From NCBI GenBank assembly GCA_001599755.1, contig BCHX01000008.1, positions 62,001 to 126,000 of the forward strand: 64,000 nucleotides of DNA, read 5' to 3'. A program made the translations under genes and the position numbers. The notes under the pieces were generated by a model. It was given only the letters and a program-made list of their open reading frames with translations, was not told the DNA's origin and did no database searches. This DNA comes from Gliomastix tumulicola. Taxonomy: Eukaryota; Ascomycota; Sordariomycetes; Hypocreales; Bionectriaceae. Shown in pieces: positions 20,437 to 30,301 of the stretch. Numbering within the stretch: the stretch's first letter is position 1; every line of letters starts with the position of its first letter.

Positions 20437-21819
20437 TCAGAGGTGGCTGCGCACGAAGTCCCGAAGCTCCTTCGCATCCCCCTTCATCCTGGGCGAATTC
20501 CCCTCATCCGAGCTCTTCTTCGACCAAGCCCACTTGTCTACCAGCTCCTGTTGGAGATTCCCTTCTATCGAGTCAAGAACCAAGTCTCCTATGATGGGCA
20601 AGAACTTCCATGCATGAGCTGATCCGCCCGTTGCGACGTGAAGTCCCGATACACGAGGATGCGGCGCAATAATGAAATCGGATGACGGTGTCTGAGCGAG
20701 CCTGTTCCTAGCACAATCAGCCAGTGTCTCATCCATCGTTACTATAATGCGCTTGTTGCACTGTGCCTACCAGCAAAGTTTGGTTCGATCAAAAGGTCTG
20801 TCTGCCAGCGTCGGCATCAGTTCGCGCAAGTTATCGCGGAGGGCGGCCTCCGCTTCCAGCGGAATAGAGTCTCCAGGGTTGGTGACCATGGTCCGCGGCA
20901 GTGAAGTTCTGATAGTTCTGGAGGGATCATCGGGATGCGCTACAGAGATGGTGTTCTTGTAGCCTGCAGATCGGCGTAGACACTTCATCTCTCCCTTGTG
21001 AGGAGGAAAAAGATTGAAGCCGGTGCTGAGATTGGTCGTGATAGACATATTTTTCCACTTGGACACCTCGTCGTCTCTCAGCTTGATCCAGGCCACCTCG
21101 ATGGCGGACGACATCATCAACCCCTCTAGATGGACAAGCTTGTTTGACCAAGCGCCCGCGGCAACCAGAGTCAGATCGGCTTGGACAACCTCACGGTTCT
21201 CCAAGACAACACCTGTAGCGCGGTTCTCAGAGATGCAAAGCCGATCAACTGGTACGCCGCACCGGAAGGTAATGGAAGGCTGCCCAAGGCATCGTTCATA
21301 GTATACGCGGACGGACTCCTCAGCATCTATATAGGCATCTTCGAGGTTGCAGTAACCCAACGTCCATCGACGTTCTCGCCCTAGAGACTTGAGAGAGGGC
21401 AGCTGTGAGTCCTGTCCGTGGATGCGTCTGTACACTGCTCCTGCGTCCTTCATCTCCACCACAGACTCGGCGCCGTGCTGAGCCCTGACCTGAGCCATGC
21501 CATTCGCGAGGAACTTCTGGGCAGGCCCTGAGTCTTTGGCATCCACGATGAAGGACATTCCTTGCTTGAAGTAGTGCGGCTGCAGTTGAGGATCTTCTTC
21601 AATCATCTTCTGTGCCTCGAACGCTAGGCGGGCGTAAATGGGGTCACCATAGTCGGCTCTGATGCACCTCGTTGTGTCGACGCTTGTCCCATCTGGAACA
21701 GGAGGTGTCATGCGATCAACGATGGTGACTTGAGTGGAGGGGTGACGTCTGGCGATGGCCAAGGCAGTTGACAGCCCGAAGATGCCAGCGCCGACGATGA
21801 TGACGGTTTTTGGTGCCAT
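20437..21819 (-). CDS. FAD-dependent amine/amino-acid oxidase (DAO family)
   Basis: Exons complement(20437..20707, 20771..21819) give 439 residues, with a 63-base intron. The N terminus has the FAD dinucleotide fold VIIVGAGIFGLSTALAIARR (residues 6-25). Later blocks include TRCIRADYGDPIYARLA, a GYCNLEDAYIDAEESV segment, TLVAAGAWSN and a C-terminal ATGGSAHAWKFLPIIGD, as in fungal sarcosine oxidase, L-pipecolate/saccharopine oxidase and fructosyl-amino-acid oxidase relatives. The Cys in RTKLCW (Cys349) sits where these enzymes attach FAD covalently. The reaction would be oxidation of a secondary or glycated amino acid with H2O2 release; the exact substrate is not readable. No C-terminal peroxisomal SKL is present (it ends RSHL). 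Confidence 0.87.
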
Positions 21820-22431
21820 GTTGATGGGTTATCTCGGGGTGTCTTCGTGTCGCAATCTCTGAGAGAGTCTTGATAACCACCATCAGCCAGAAAGAGCTCC
21901 TATGTACTCTTATGGAAGCCACCAGATGCCAAAACTGGACCAAGAGCGACGTCGGTGAGGGCGGTATACGCCGCCGCTAGCGGAGCAGTAGCCGGATAGG
22001 GACCGCGATTCAGGTTGGTGGGCCAAGTCAGAGCTGGTCTGTCACTGGTGTCACTGTCTCCGCAAATGATAAGGCTGCCCAAGCCCTGGTAGAGGAAGAG
22101 GTGGAGGCTGCCCATTGTGGATGGACAGGCGATCGGCAAAGCTGCTGTGCCATGAATCGGTTGTTGGAGACGTTTTCCCCGTCCTTGATACACCCGGCGA
22201 CCAGATAAGAAGCACACATCGGCCCCATCTCCGACGCGAGCGGTCGACGCCGCCACAGTATGACCTTGAATTACTACGAGTCTTATCGCTTCGCTGGGGA
22301 GAGATGAAGAGATGGAGATGTGTGTATAAGTAATGGCCCAGCATCAACGACCAAGGTGATGGCTCTCCAATATCTATCCTCATTACATACTTCTCTTGCA
22401 CCGACTCAAGATCACCGCCTGCAACGTCACC
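21820..22431. promoter_or_regulatory. Bidirectional promoter interval, oxidase / permease
   Basis: 612 bases between divergent starts at 21819 (minus) and 22432 (plus), so the two genes can share control elements. A TATAAG motif near 22325 lies about 105 bases before the permease ATG. I cannot pick out a specific CGG-type Zn2Cys6 site with confidence. Confidence 0.4.
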
Positions 22432-24108
22432 ATGGACACACCCAACTCACTCACAATTACGAAGCCAGGCCTCGACGAGGAGCAGACAGAGCTCACCGAG
22501 GAGCTCATCGCGGAAGAGAAGAGGCTAGTGCGAAAGATTGACCTCATGCTGATGCCGGCCATCTGGTGCACGTACCTCTTTTCATATGCCGACCGTACCA
22601 AGTAAGCCGTCCTGTAGGAAAGTCCCCTTTTGATGAATGACCAAAATCTCATAGTCGGCTTAGTATTGGCAACGCCAAAGTGGCGGGAATGGTAGAAGAT
22701 CTCGACCTGTCTTCCAACGACTACTCGCTTGCGGTCGTCATCTTCTCCATCTCCTACATCGTGTTCGAGATTCCCAGCAACCTCATCCTTTCCAAGACTC
22801 GGCCATCTCTTTACATCCCCGCCATCATGATCATCTGGGGTACCATCACCTGCTCCATGTCGGCTGTTCATAACCTGTCTGGCCTCCTGGCTGTCCGATT
22901 CATGCTTGGCGTTGTTGAGGCAGGCTTCGCTCCCGGGATCATGCTCATGCTCTCGTGCTGGTATAAAAAGGACGAGCAGTCTCGGCGATTCTCGATTTTC
23001 TACTCGGCGGCCGTCTTGTCCGGGGCATTTGGTGGTACTGTTGCAGGTGCTATCACAGATACTCTCGATGGCGCCCACGGCATCGCTGGATGGCGCTGGC
23101 TCTTTGTACGTTCCTCTCTCCCTTTTTCAAAATGCCTTGCCCTTCTTCTTCTACTTCTTCTTTTTTCCTTCGTGTTCTCTTTCTCTGACCTGATTATAGA
23201 TCGTCGAGGGTGCTGCTACTATTGCCTGCGCTATCCTAGCTGCCTTGATTCTCCCAGACTTTCCTAGCACTACAAAACGACTGACTGATCGCGAGAGAGA
23301 GCTCCTCGTCGGAAGACTGAGTAAGGATAACGTCGTGTCCCGTTCGGAAGACATTCCACCTCTCGGCTCATTCGAGGCTGTAAAACAATCAGTGACAAAT
23401 TGGAGGACATGGCTCTTGACCGTGGGCTACATGGTAAGAGAATTTTTCATGTCTGCTGGGAGAGAAATTGCAAAAGCTTACCACTCATACTCAGGCTATC
23501 GGCGGTTCAGGAACAATGTCTTATTTCTACCCTACTCTTGTCAAGGGGCTAGGCTATACGGGCAGCATGGCCCAGTACAGTAGGTTTCCCGCCCTTGTTT
23601 CTAGACCGTTCATCGCACTAAGTCATCCCCTCTTACAGTGGTGGTACCGATTTATGCCGTGGCCTTTGTCTTTGTCTTGTTGACTGGCTACCTCAGCGAC
23701 AAGTTCCACCAGTACAGAGGTCTCATCATCGCCGGATGGGTATTTGTATCTTCTGTCTGCGCCATTATTGTCTGCGCCGTGTACAACTTTACCGCTCGCT
23801 ACGTGCTTCTGGTATTCATGGCAAGCGGCCTCCTGACGGGAAACGCCATGTCCCTCGCCTTCGCCTCGTCGACTTTTGGCCCGATGCGCCAGGAGACCAG
23901 AGCCGTGAGCTTGGCCTTTGTGAACGGCCTGGCCAACTTGTCGGGTATTTATGGCGCCTACCTGTTCCCGTCAAAGGACATGCCCAAATATCTCATGGGC
24001 TTCGGTGTGGTGGCAGCTTTATCGGGATTTTGCGTCATTGTATACTCGATGGCTCATGTGCTCATCCGTCGGTATCCTATTCAAAATGCGATGACCATGG
24101 CGAATTGA
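22432..24108 (+). CDS. MFS carrier, allantoate permease (Dal5/Tna1-like) family
   Basis: Exons 22432..22601, 22664..23105, 23200..23433, 23495..23579 and 23639..24108 give 466 residues; introns are 62, 94, 61 and 59 bases. Family blocks: KIDLMLMPAIWCTYLFSYADRTN (split by intron 1), IGNAKVAGM, FEIPSNLILSKTRPS, RFMLGVVEAGFAPG, CWYKKDEQSRRF, AIGGSGTMSYFYPTL. These mark the anion:cation symporter group that imports nitrogenous organic acids and vitamins such as allantoate, nicotinate and pantothenate. The start is ATG in CACCATGG, a strong fungal context. Divergent from the FAD oxidase and close to a Zn2Cys6 gene, so it probably imports the oxidase's substrate or a precursor. Confidence 0.88.
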
Positions 24109-24497
24109 GTAGGCAAACCCCGACCATTTTATGTTTTCTGGGTTGTCCTCTTTATAGATTAACTATATCAACTCTGGCTGCTCGTTTCGCAAATCAACCA
24201 TCCGCGAATACTTGCAGAACAATGCGTTGGATACCCAGTGGAGGTGGCACCTGTAATTGAAGCTCATATTTAGCTCATGCTCTTGCTGAACTGCCTTGCC
24301 AGTGACAAATTGCGACTGACTCAAGGGCAAAGTATGATCACGACTTCCAAATGTTGGAGTGGTTGGACGCTCTAACTGTAAGTGCAACTCACCTGAGATC
24401 CCGCTCCTGCGCATGGCAACCAACTAATTCAGAGCACCAGTTGGTTGGGTTTAGATCCAGCTGGTTCCAACTTCATAAAAACGCAAAGTACTAAAAG
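24109..24497. other. Convergent 3' interval
   Basis: 389 bases between the permease stop and the CHAT gene stop. A short minus-strand frame (24163-24423) resembles nothing. Presumably both 3' UTRs. Confidence 0.45.
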
Positions 24498-25742
24498 CTA
24501 AAAGCTATATACAACAAAAGGGGCCCAGTCTAGTGGTATGTTTGCGCCATCATCCTCTGCAGCGACCACAGCTCGCGATCTATATAGGCTCCAAGTTTCT
24601 AACCACTTTCCCCGAAAGCTCCTGCAGGCGTGATGAAGACCTTCAGCCACGCTTTCATCGCTCATCTGGTGCTCTCTAATCCATTCGTAGGTGGCGGTTG
24701 CAATCCTCCTGCACGACTCATCACGGACCTCCCACAGCGTGCCGATGACATTCCTGAATCCGACCATTTGGCAGCCGGCGATGAGATGAATCCCTTCATC
24801 GACGAGGCCCTCGTGGTCTATCTTTCCAGTGCTGCAGGCGGAGAGATAGGCTAGGAAGGGCTTGCGATGCCGAAGGATGGTACTGAAGAGGTGATCCACG
24901 GTCAGTAAGCCGTCGACACCGCCGATGACGATGGAGCTATTCAGCGGGTCAAGATGGTTCGCCTTTCCGTGGCCCGCAAAGTGGAAGATGTCGCTCTGGT
25001 TCAGTACGTCCGTGAGCCTGGCTTGGGGTGTCCCCGGTTCCACCTCCAGGACCTGCAATCCCATCTGGTTACAGATCTCCCTCAGATTCCTGATCTCCCG
25101 GTCGACAAAGGCTAGATTCTTCTGGACGCCGAAAAAGGCTGCCGTCGTTGGCCTCTCGTGGGGTGACCTTATTCGATCCTGGTACCCTTCTACGAGAGAC
25201 CGGATAGAAGAGCTGTAGGTCGATATGGCGCGGTTGATCAATACGCTGGCTTCATCCCGAAGGTGAAGCCCGGCGGCGTGGATGGGAAACCCGGTAAGTG
25301 GTCCAGTTGGGATCCAGCAGATACGCGGCCAGGGTCTCCCATTGAGAGGCTCTGCGTCGAAGCCCAGGACGGCGACGGGCTTCACGACAGCTTTCCACAG
25401 CCACTGCAGCACCTCGAGATCTATACTTGTCGCCCTTAGTTTCCGGACGTACGTATCGATAGCCTCATGGCGTAGCCGAGGGAGACGAAGGACCCTGATC
25501 CCACTGCCTTCGATGATGAGCGCATCGCACCGATATCTACTCACGTTGATCACGACGATGGGCCCCAATGCCGCTGCTGCAGATGTCATCTCAGTCTCTG
25601 ATCGCGCCAACAAAAAACGCTCAAATCCCGGTGCTTTGCGGATTTCCGTCAAAAGTCTTTCGAACTCCTCGCCAACGTTATACCGAGAATCCGCGTTAGC
25701 ATAAGGCCTCGAAGCAGCCATCTCGATTATGAAGACCTCCAT
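24498..25742 (-). CDS. CHAT-domain (caspase-like) protein, without TPR part
   Basis: One frame of 414 residues. The CHAT peptidase-like domain fills most of it: RPYANADSRYNVGEEF and FERFLL near the start, IVVINVSRYRCDALII, then the catalytic His in DIFHFAGHG (His258) and the catalytic Cys in LSACSTG (Cys303), then GIHLIAGCQMVGFRNVIGTLWEVRD, which is highly typical. CHAT proteins are clan CD cysteine peptidases related to caspases and separase; both dyad residues are present, so activity is possible. Many fungal CHAT proteins carry long N-terminal tetratricopeptide repeats; none are encoded here, and the gene starts near where the TPR-to-CHAT linker would lie. The longest start at 25742 overlaps the divergent neighbour; the ATG at 25721 (MAASRPYAN) is more likely. 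Confidence 0.85.
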   Translation of the reverse strand: MEVFIIEMAASRPYANADSRYNVGEEFERLLTEIRKAPGFERFLLARSETEMTSAAAALGPIVVINVSRYRCDALIIEGSGIRVLRLPRLRHEAIDTYVRKLRATSIDLEVLQWLWKAVVKPVAVLGFDAEPLNGRPWPRICWIPTGPLTGFPIHAAGLHLRDEASVLINRAISTYSSSIRSLVEGYQDRIRSPHERPTTAAFFGVQKNLAFVDREIRNLREICNQMGLQVLEVEPGTPQARLTDVLNQSDIFHFAGHGKANHLDPLNSSIVIGGVDGLLTVDHLFSTILRHRKPFLAYLSACSTGKIDHEGLVDEGIHLIAGCQMVGFRNVIGTLWEVRDESCRRIATATYEWIREHQMSDESVAEGLHHACRSFRGKWLETWSLYRSRAVVAAEDDGANIPLDWAPFVVYSF

Positions 25743-27326
25743 CGCCGCCCTACCTGCTGATCATCCGGCAGTCCTCCGACAGATGAAAATGCTCTCCGAG
25801 GCTCGCAAGACAATTTACAATACCAATCGCTCGGGAACGGATCGTTTAATCCATCATCTCGCGCTAGCCATGGAGCAGGCTTACAGCACATTCATGCGGG
25901 TGCCAGAAGGGGAATCACGCCGACAAGAGCTAAAAGATCTCATCGAGGGACACCTGCACCTCTACGAATTAAGAGGAACCATCCGAGATCTAGGGCTATC
26001 GCTGAGCTACAGAGAACATGCACTCGCGATGGAGATCGGTAGCTCCTTGGGCAAGACTGGCCCCAGTGTCTTCGAGGAGGCCAATGAAGACGATGATATT
26101 ACTCTGCTCCACGACAGGCTACGGACTTCTGATGGCCGCGTCCTGATCGCGGCCGCAGCATACAACCATGAAGAATTGTCAAATCGTGTCTTGATAAGGG
26201 CATTGGAGTCGATGGACATGTTAACTCGGCTCTCCACCGGGCAGCGACCAACGGCCACCTAGCGATAGCACAGCTACTTCTTCAAGCAGGTGCGGACGTG
26301 CACCAGACAAGACGTTCTGGAGAAACGCTCCTTCACATAGTACTCTCACAGGGCCGCCTCGATATTGCCCAGCTTCTTATCCGACACGGTGCCAACATCC
26401 ACTCCAGTTCAATGGTGCTTGGACAAACAGCACTCCATACAGCCGCTATCGCTGGTCAAGACTCAGCAGTACAGTTCATATGTCAGCAAGGAGCTGATAT
26501 CAACACGCAATCCGATACGAAGTCTACGGCTCTACATATGGCAGCAACGTTTGGCCATCACGATACCGCAAGGACGATACTCACTCTGGGGTCCATTGTG
26601 AGTCCTCGTGACCGCACAGGGAGCTGCCCCCTCAGTGCAGCCATCGTCAGAGGCCACCTGGAGACTGTCGAATGTCTCTTGGAACACGGGGCAGAATTCT
26701 CGGGAACGGACAACGATGGCTGTACACCACTGCACAAAGCAGCCGAGCATGGTGTCGGGTTGGTTGTGACAATGCTACTTAGCAAGGGCGCCAGCACCTC
26801 CGCGAGAGACATCGTCGGGCGCCCCCCTCTGCTATATGCGTGTATGCACGGGCACGAAGAGATCGTAAAAGCGTTCCTCGAGCACGGAGCTAAGGACATT
26901 GACCAAGCTGACCTATATGGCTCAACACCGCTCTCCATCGCGGCGAGACATGGCTATCTTAAGATTGTGAAACACTTGCTTCAATCGCAGGCACGCCTCG
27001 ATACTATCGATCAGTTCAAGCGGCTTGCATCCTTATGGGCTAAGGGAGAAGGTCACATGGAGACTTGGCGGTGCATAGGTGAAAGTTCCCTAGAGAGAGA
27101 ATTGGTGGAACATAGTAGCGACCGGGAACGTTTGCCCAAGGCTGTGCGGTTCGGGTTATCTACTCGATTTTGCGATGTCTGTACACTCGGGATCGGCGAT
27201 GAGGAAACATATAGTCATTGCTTCACCTGCAGGACTGGGGATTTCGATATCTGTTCAGACTGTCTTGCCGCAGGGGTTAAGTGCTTAGATCCTACACATG
27301 AGTTAGAAGTTAGGACTCCTACTTGA
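25729..27326 (+). CDS. Ankyrin-repeat protein with ZZ zinc finger, frameshifted
   Basis: Two frames together encode one protein. The first (25729-26262) has a helical N terminus of about 130 residues, then begins an ankyrin repeat, VLIAAAAYNHEE. The repeat continues in the next frame as IVKSCLDKGIGVDGH, so one base appears lost around 26170-26176. The second frame then carries about eight more repeats (for example ALHRAATNGHLAIAQLL, TPLHKAAEHG, TPLSIAARHGYLKIVKHLL) and ends in a ZZ-type finger, CDVC...HCFTCRTGDFDICSDC with a final HELEV. ZZ fingers and ankyrin repeats both bind protein partners. No intron I can find joins the two frames: the second frame has a TGA just upstream of the join. 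It may be a pseudogene, a sequencing error, or two polypeptides. Possible later starts are at 25786 and 25870. Confidence 0.72.
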
Positions 27327-27397
27327 ATATTATAAGTCAGTGAGCCGGGTAACGCCCCAAGGGGCAGGTGAAGTGGCATTTTAGGTCTAGATAACTA

Positions 27398-28655
27398 CTA
27401 AAGTCGTGCTATAGGTCCTGTGGCTTGGGGTAGTCCTAAAGATGCTGGTGATATCTCGTTGATATTCCGACAACCTGTCAACTTCATGCATCTCAAAAAA
27501 TCATCATAAAGAATATCCAGCAGCTCGCCAACCCCCGCCTCGCCGTTGTACTTTTTTTCAGTTAGCAACTCAGCAAGACTGCAAACAAAATCTCCGGGAT
27601 CACCTACCGCTAAGCCCCAGAGGACCGGTCGTCCAATCCAGCAGCATTCAGCCCCCAAGGCGAGCGCCTTGAATATGTCACTACCTGACCTGATACCGCC
27701 GTCCACGTGCACACGGATCTGGCCTTGGGCAGCTTTGACACACTCTGGAAGTGCGTCAATCGTAGCCACCACACCGTCGAGTTGTCGTCCACCGTGATTG
27801 CTAACTAGAACGCCATCACAGCCATACTGCCTGGCAAGTAACACGTCTTCGGCCGTCAAGACGCCCTTGATCCAGATTTGCATCTTAGTGATAGTTCGCA
27901 GCCACGGAATCTCGCGGGCCCATGAGTGCGAGCTGCTGAACATGGCACCGAAATTGTCCTTGTGGGATTTGGCAGACGTCGTCTCGAGCATCGGATAACT
28001 CAGGCCATCCGGGGCACGAAAGTTCGATCGTGCCTCGTGATACCGAACACCCAGTACGGGACTATCGGCTGTGAGGAAGACGGCAGCGCAGCCGGCCGCT
28101 TCTGCGCGTTTCAAGATGCGCTCCTGGAGAGAACGATCATTCATGGTATACAACTGCATTGAGTGCTCGATAGGGCCTATATCGAGACCTGCCGCTCGAA
28201 TATCTTCAACGGAGAAGTTTGCATATGAGGACACACCCATATGGATGTTTCTTCTTGCACATGCCCGGCTGGTTGCTATCTCACCCTCGGGGTGAGCCAT
28301 CTTTTGAATGCCGGCGGGCGAGACGCATAAGGGAAAGTCGATCTTGCGCCCAAATACGATCGTACTCGGATCAGACCTTGAAACGTCAACGAGCACCCTT
28401 GGTCGCAAGCGATACTTGGAATAGGCTGCAGTGTTTTCGACAACCGTTATCTGGTCACCCGAGCCGGAGTTGTAGAACTCTGTTTCGTAAGTGAATAAGC
28501 TTCTATTCTCTCAGGGGGATCATCTTCTAGGGCTGAGTCATATTGTACTAGAGGTGTGTTGCTATACCTTTTGCAGCAGGTGTGAGCCGTGTGTCAGCTG
28601 CAGTCTTAATGTCTGCAACGCAGACATTGGCTTTTGGCACCTCTGGAGAGGACAT
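27398..28655 (-). CDS. FMN-dependent 2-hydroxyacid dehydrogenase/oxidase
   Basis: Exons complement(27398..28479, 28568..28655) give 389 residues; the 88-base intron rebuilds AAKEFYNSGSGDQITVVEN, the usual N-terminal block. The FMN alpha-hydroxyacid dehydrogenase barrel follows: RLRPRVLVDVS, FPLCVSPAGIQKMAHPEGE, SSYANFSVEDI, FLTADSPVLGVR, IWIKGVLTAEDV, the catalytic-base block VSNHGGRQLDG, and HVDGGIRSGSDIFKALALGA. Length and lack of a heme-b5 domain separate it from yeast cytochrome b2 and group it with glycolate/lactate-oxidase-like cytosolic enzymes. It should oxidise an (S)-2-hydroxyacid to a 2-oxoacid. The substrate is unknown. It converges on the ankyrin gene, with 71 bases between the stops. 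Confidence 0.88.
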
Positions 28656-28996
28656 TGCTGAGAATGGTTCCAGCGATACAGTTTTAGCGAAAAGAGTACA
28701 CAGTGGGCTTTTCCACGCAAGTTCACTTACCTCACCTGTCCGCGTTTATATATTCAAAGGAACATCCTCCTCTTGTTACTCATAAAGATATGACTAAAAG
28801 AGGGGGCTTACTGTATTGAAGATTACCTAAGTCCGATGACGGAGGAGAAATTTCTCAGTTCAAGGTACCCCTCAAGCTTGGCTTCCATGCATAAATCCGA
28901 GTGACGACTACGCCCAGTCCAGACTATGCCTAATTAAAAGTCTGCATACAATAGTAGCACGGGATCTAAACTAATCACCTTTCTCCCTACCTCGCC
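28656..28996. other. Intergenic stretch, no gene seen
   Basis: 341 bases upstream of the FMN enzyme start (minus strand), holding that gene's promoter. A 67-codon plus-strand frame overlapping the first exon is its shadow. No clear TATA box or operator. Confidence 0.4.
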
Positions 28997-29184
28997 ATAT
29001 CATCTCCCAAAGTCCCGATAGGCTCCAGCAGAGCACCACGCCCACCACCATTCCCATCACAGGCGATTTCGTCAGACCATTTTGTCTTCTACGCGGGGCA
29101 GATTGGAGTGAACCCAGAGACTGGCGTCGTCGCGAAGGGGCCTATCCAGGCGAGAACGGCACGGAACAACTCCTGGTCCATTAG
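28997..29184 (+). pseudogene. RidA/YjgF-family fragment
   Basis: The plus frame from 28997 reads ISSPKVPIG, then PSQAISSDHFVFYAGQIG, NPETGVVAKG and PIQARTAR, matching the first half of RidA reactive-intermediate deaminases (FSQAI...VFCSGQIG.DP.TG.LV.GGI..QT). The expected start codon is ATA at 28997-28999, one G-to-A change from ATG. After about 29184 the similarity ends, and the C-terminal half with the active-site Arg is absent. An intact enzyme would hydrolyse reactive enamines/imines made by PLP or flavin enzymes. This is a 5' fragment and surely non-functional. Confidence 0.65.
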
Positions 29185-29488
29185 TCGATGTTACTAATCG
29201 TATTGCCTCTTCCCTTTTCTCTAGCTAATGCTACTCTCGTCCACACTCTTGAGTTTATTCTCTAGTCTCAATGGGTCCCTATCAACAATGATTACTGGCC
29301 CGATGCCATCCTTCAGATTGCAATGTATTATTTGGATAGATCTTCAAAGACCCGTGTCGTATTGAGTTAACTTCTTCATCATGGGATTTACAAAATCATA
29401 CATCTTGAATAAAGGCATCTCGGTATACAGCAATTCCCGTGCATAAATGGGACTTACAACATCATCGGGCTCAAGCTTCCTCTCTATG
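29185..29488. other. Intergenic stretch, no gene seen
   Basis: About 300 bases between the RidA relic and the metal transporter's stop codon. No homologous continuation of RidA is visible. Confidence 0.4.
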
Positions 29489-30301
29489 TTAAATCTCATT
29501 CCTGTTCGCATCCCCCTCAATCGATTTTATGCAGATGACCGCCACTGCAGCAGCCGTGCTTCCCAACAGGAGCATCTGTAGACCTTCCCATGTCGACTGT
29601 GCCCAGGAGACCTTTCCCGTCCGCAGAATCAAGCTTTTGAAAAACCCAAATGCGAACAACGCGAGAAGGCATAGCTTGATGCTCCAGCTTAGCGCGGCAC
29701 CGATCGTCGAGGCGACGCAGTACGGAAGCAAGGGAATCAGGCCGCCGATGACGTATCCAATAGCAATGGAGAGGCCAGAAAGCCAGGGCCAGGGCACGAA
29801 AGGCTCGTCGCTGGAATCGCGCCCAAAGGAGCGAGCATGAGTGGCTGCTCGGTCCAATCCTGGATGTGATAGTTCCACGACGGACAGAATATCCGACACT
29901 TGCTTGGGGGAAAGATCCAGATCTCCGAGGCGGCGGCGAATCAACTCTTCGCCTGAGGTATCAGCTGACCGCTTGGACGGCGACGATGTGCCACTGCCGT
30001 CGCCCAGCATCCAGCTTCTCTTCTCCTCCTCGTCCGCCTCCCTCATCGACCTTGCCGTTTTCTCGGCCCCACGCACGTCGTCAATGGTCGACAGGTAGCC
30101 CCCAATGCCCATGCTGATGCTGCCGGCGCAGATTTCGGCGAGCCCAGCGTAGATGACGGTCTGAGGGCGGCCCAGCGAGCTGAGACCGGCCGTGAGGGCA
30201 AATGGGACTGTCAGGCCATCGGAGAATCCCAGCGTGAAGTCGGAGAGGAATCGGATAAGAAAGGGGCTGCGTGATTTGGCCATTGTTTCTGTGCGTGCCA
30301 T
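29489..30301 (-). CDS. CCC1/VIT1-family vacuolar iron/manganese transporter
   Basis: An intronless 270-residue protein. The first helix block SDFTLGFSDGLTVPFALTAG and the second block AGLAEICAGSISMGIGGYLS are diagnostic of the VIT1/CCC1 family, with Asp and Gly residues lining the path and the acidic/Met residues used for metal transfer. A soluble, charged loop (about residues 80-160) holds DLSPKQVSDIL, then three C-terminal helices (WLSGLSIAIGYVIGGLIPL, WSIKLCLLALFAFGFF, LQMLLLGSTAAAVAVI). These proteins move Fe2+/Mn2+ into the vacuole in exchange for protons. MART at 30301 is used as start; MAKSRSPF (Met8) is an alternative. Divergent from a purple acid phosphatase gene across a region with CACGTG boxes. 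Confidence 0.9.
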   Translation of the reverse strand: MARTETMAKSRSPFLIRFLSDFTLGFSDGLTVPFALTAGLSSLGRPQTVIYAGLAEICAGSISMGIGGYLSTIDDVRGAEKTARSMREADEEEKRSWMLGDGSGTSSPSKRSADTSGEELIRRRLGDLDLSPKQVSDILSVVELSHPGLDRAATHARSFGRDSSDEPFVPWPWLSGLSIAIGYVIGGLIPLLPYCVASTIGAALSWSIKLCLLALFAFGFFKSLILRTGKVSWAQSTWEGLQMLLLGSTAAAVAVICIKSIEGDANRNEI

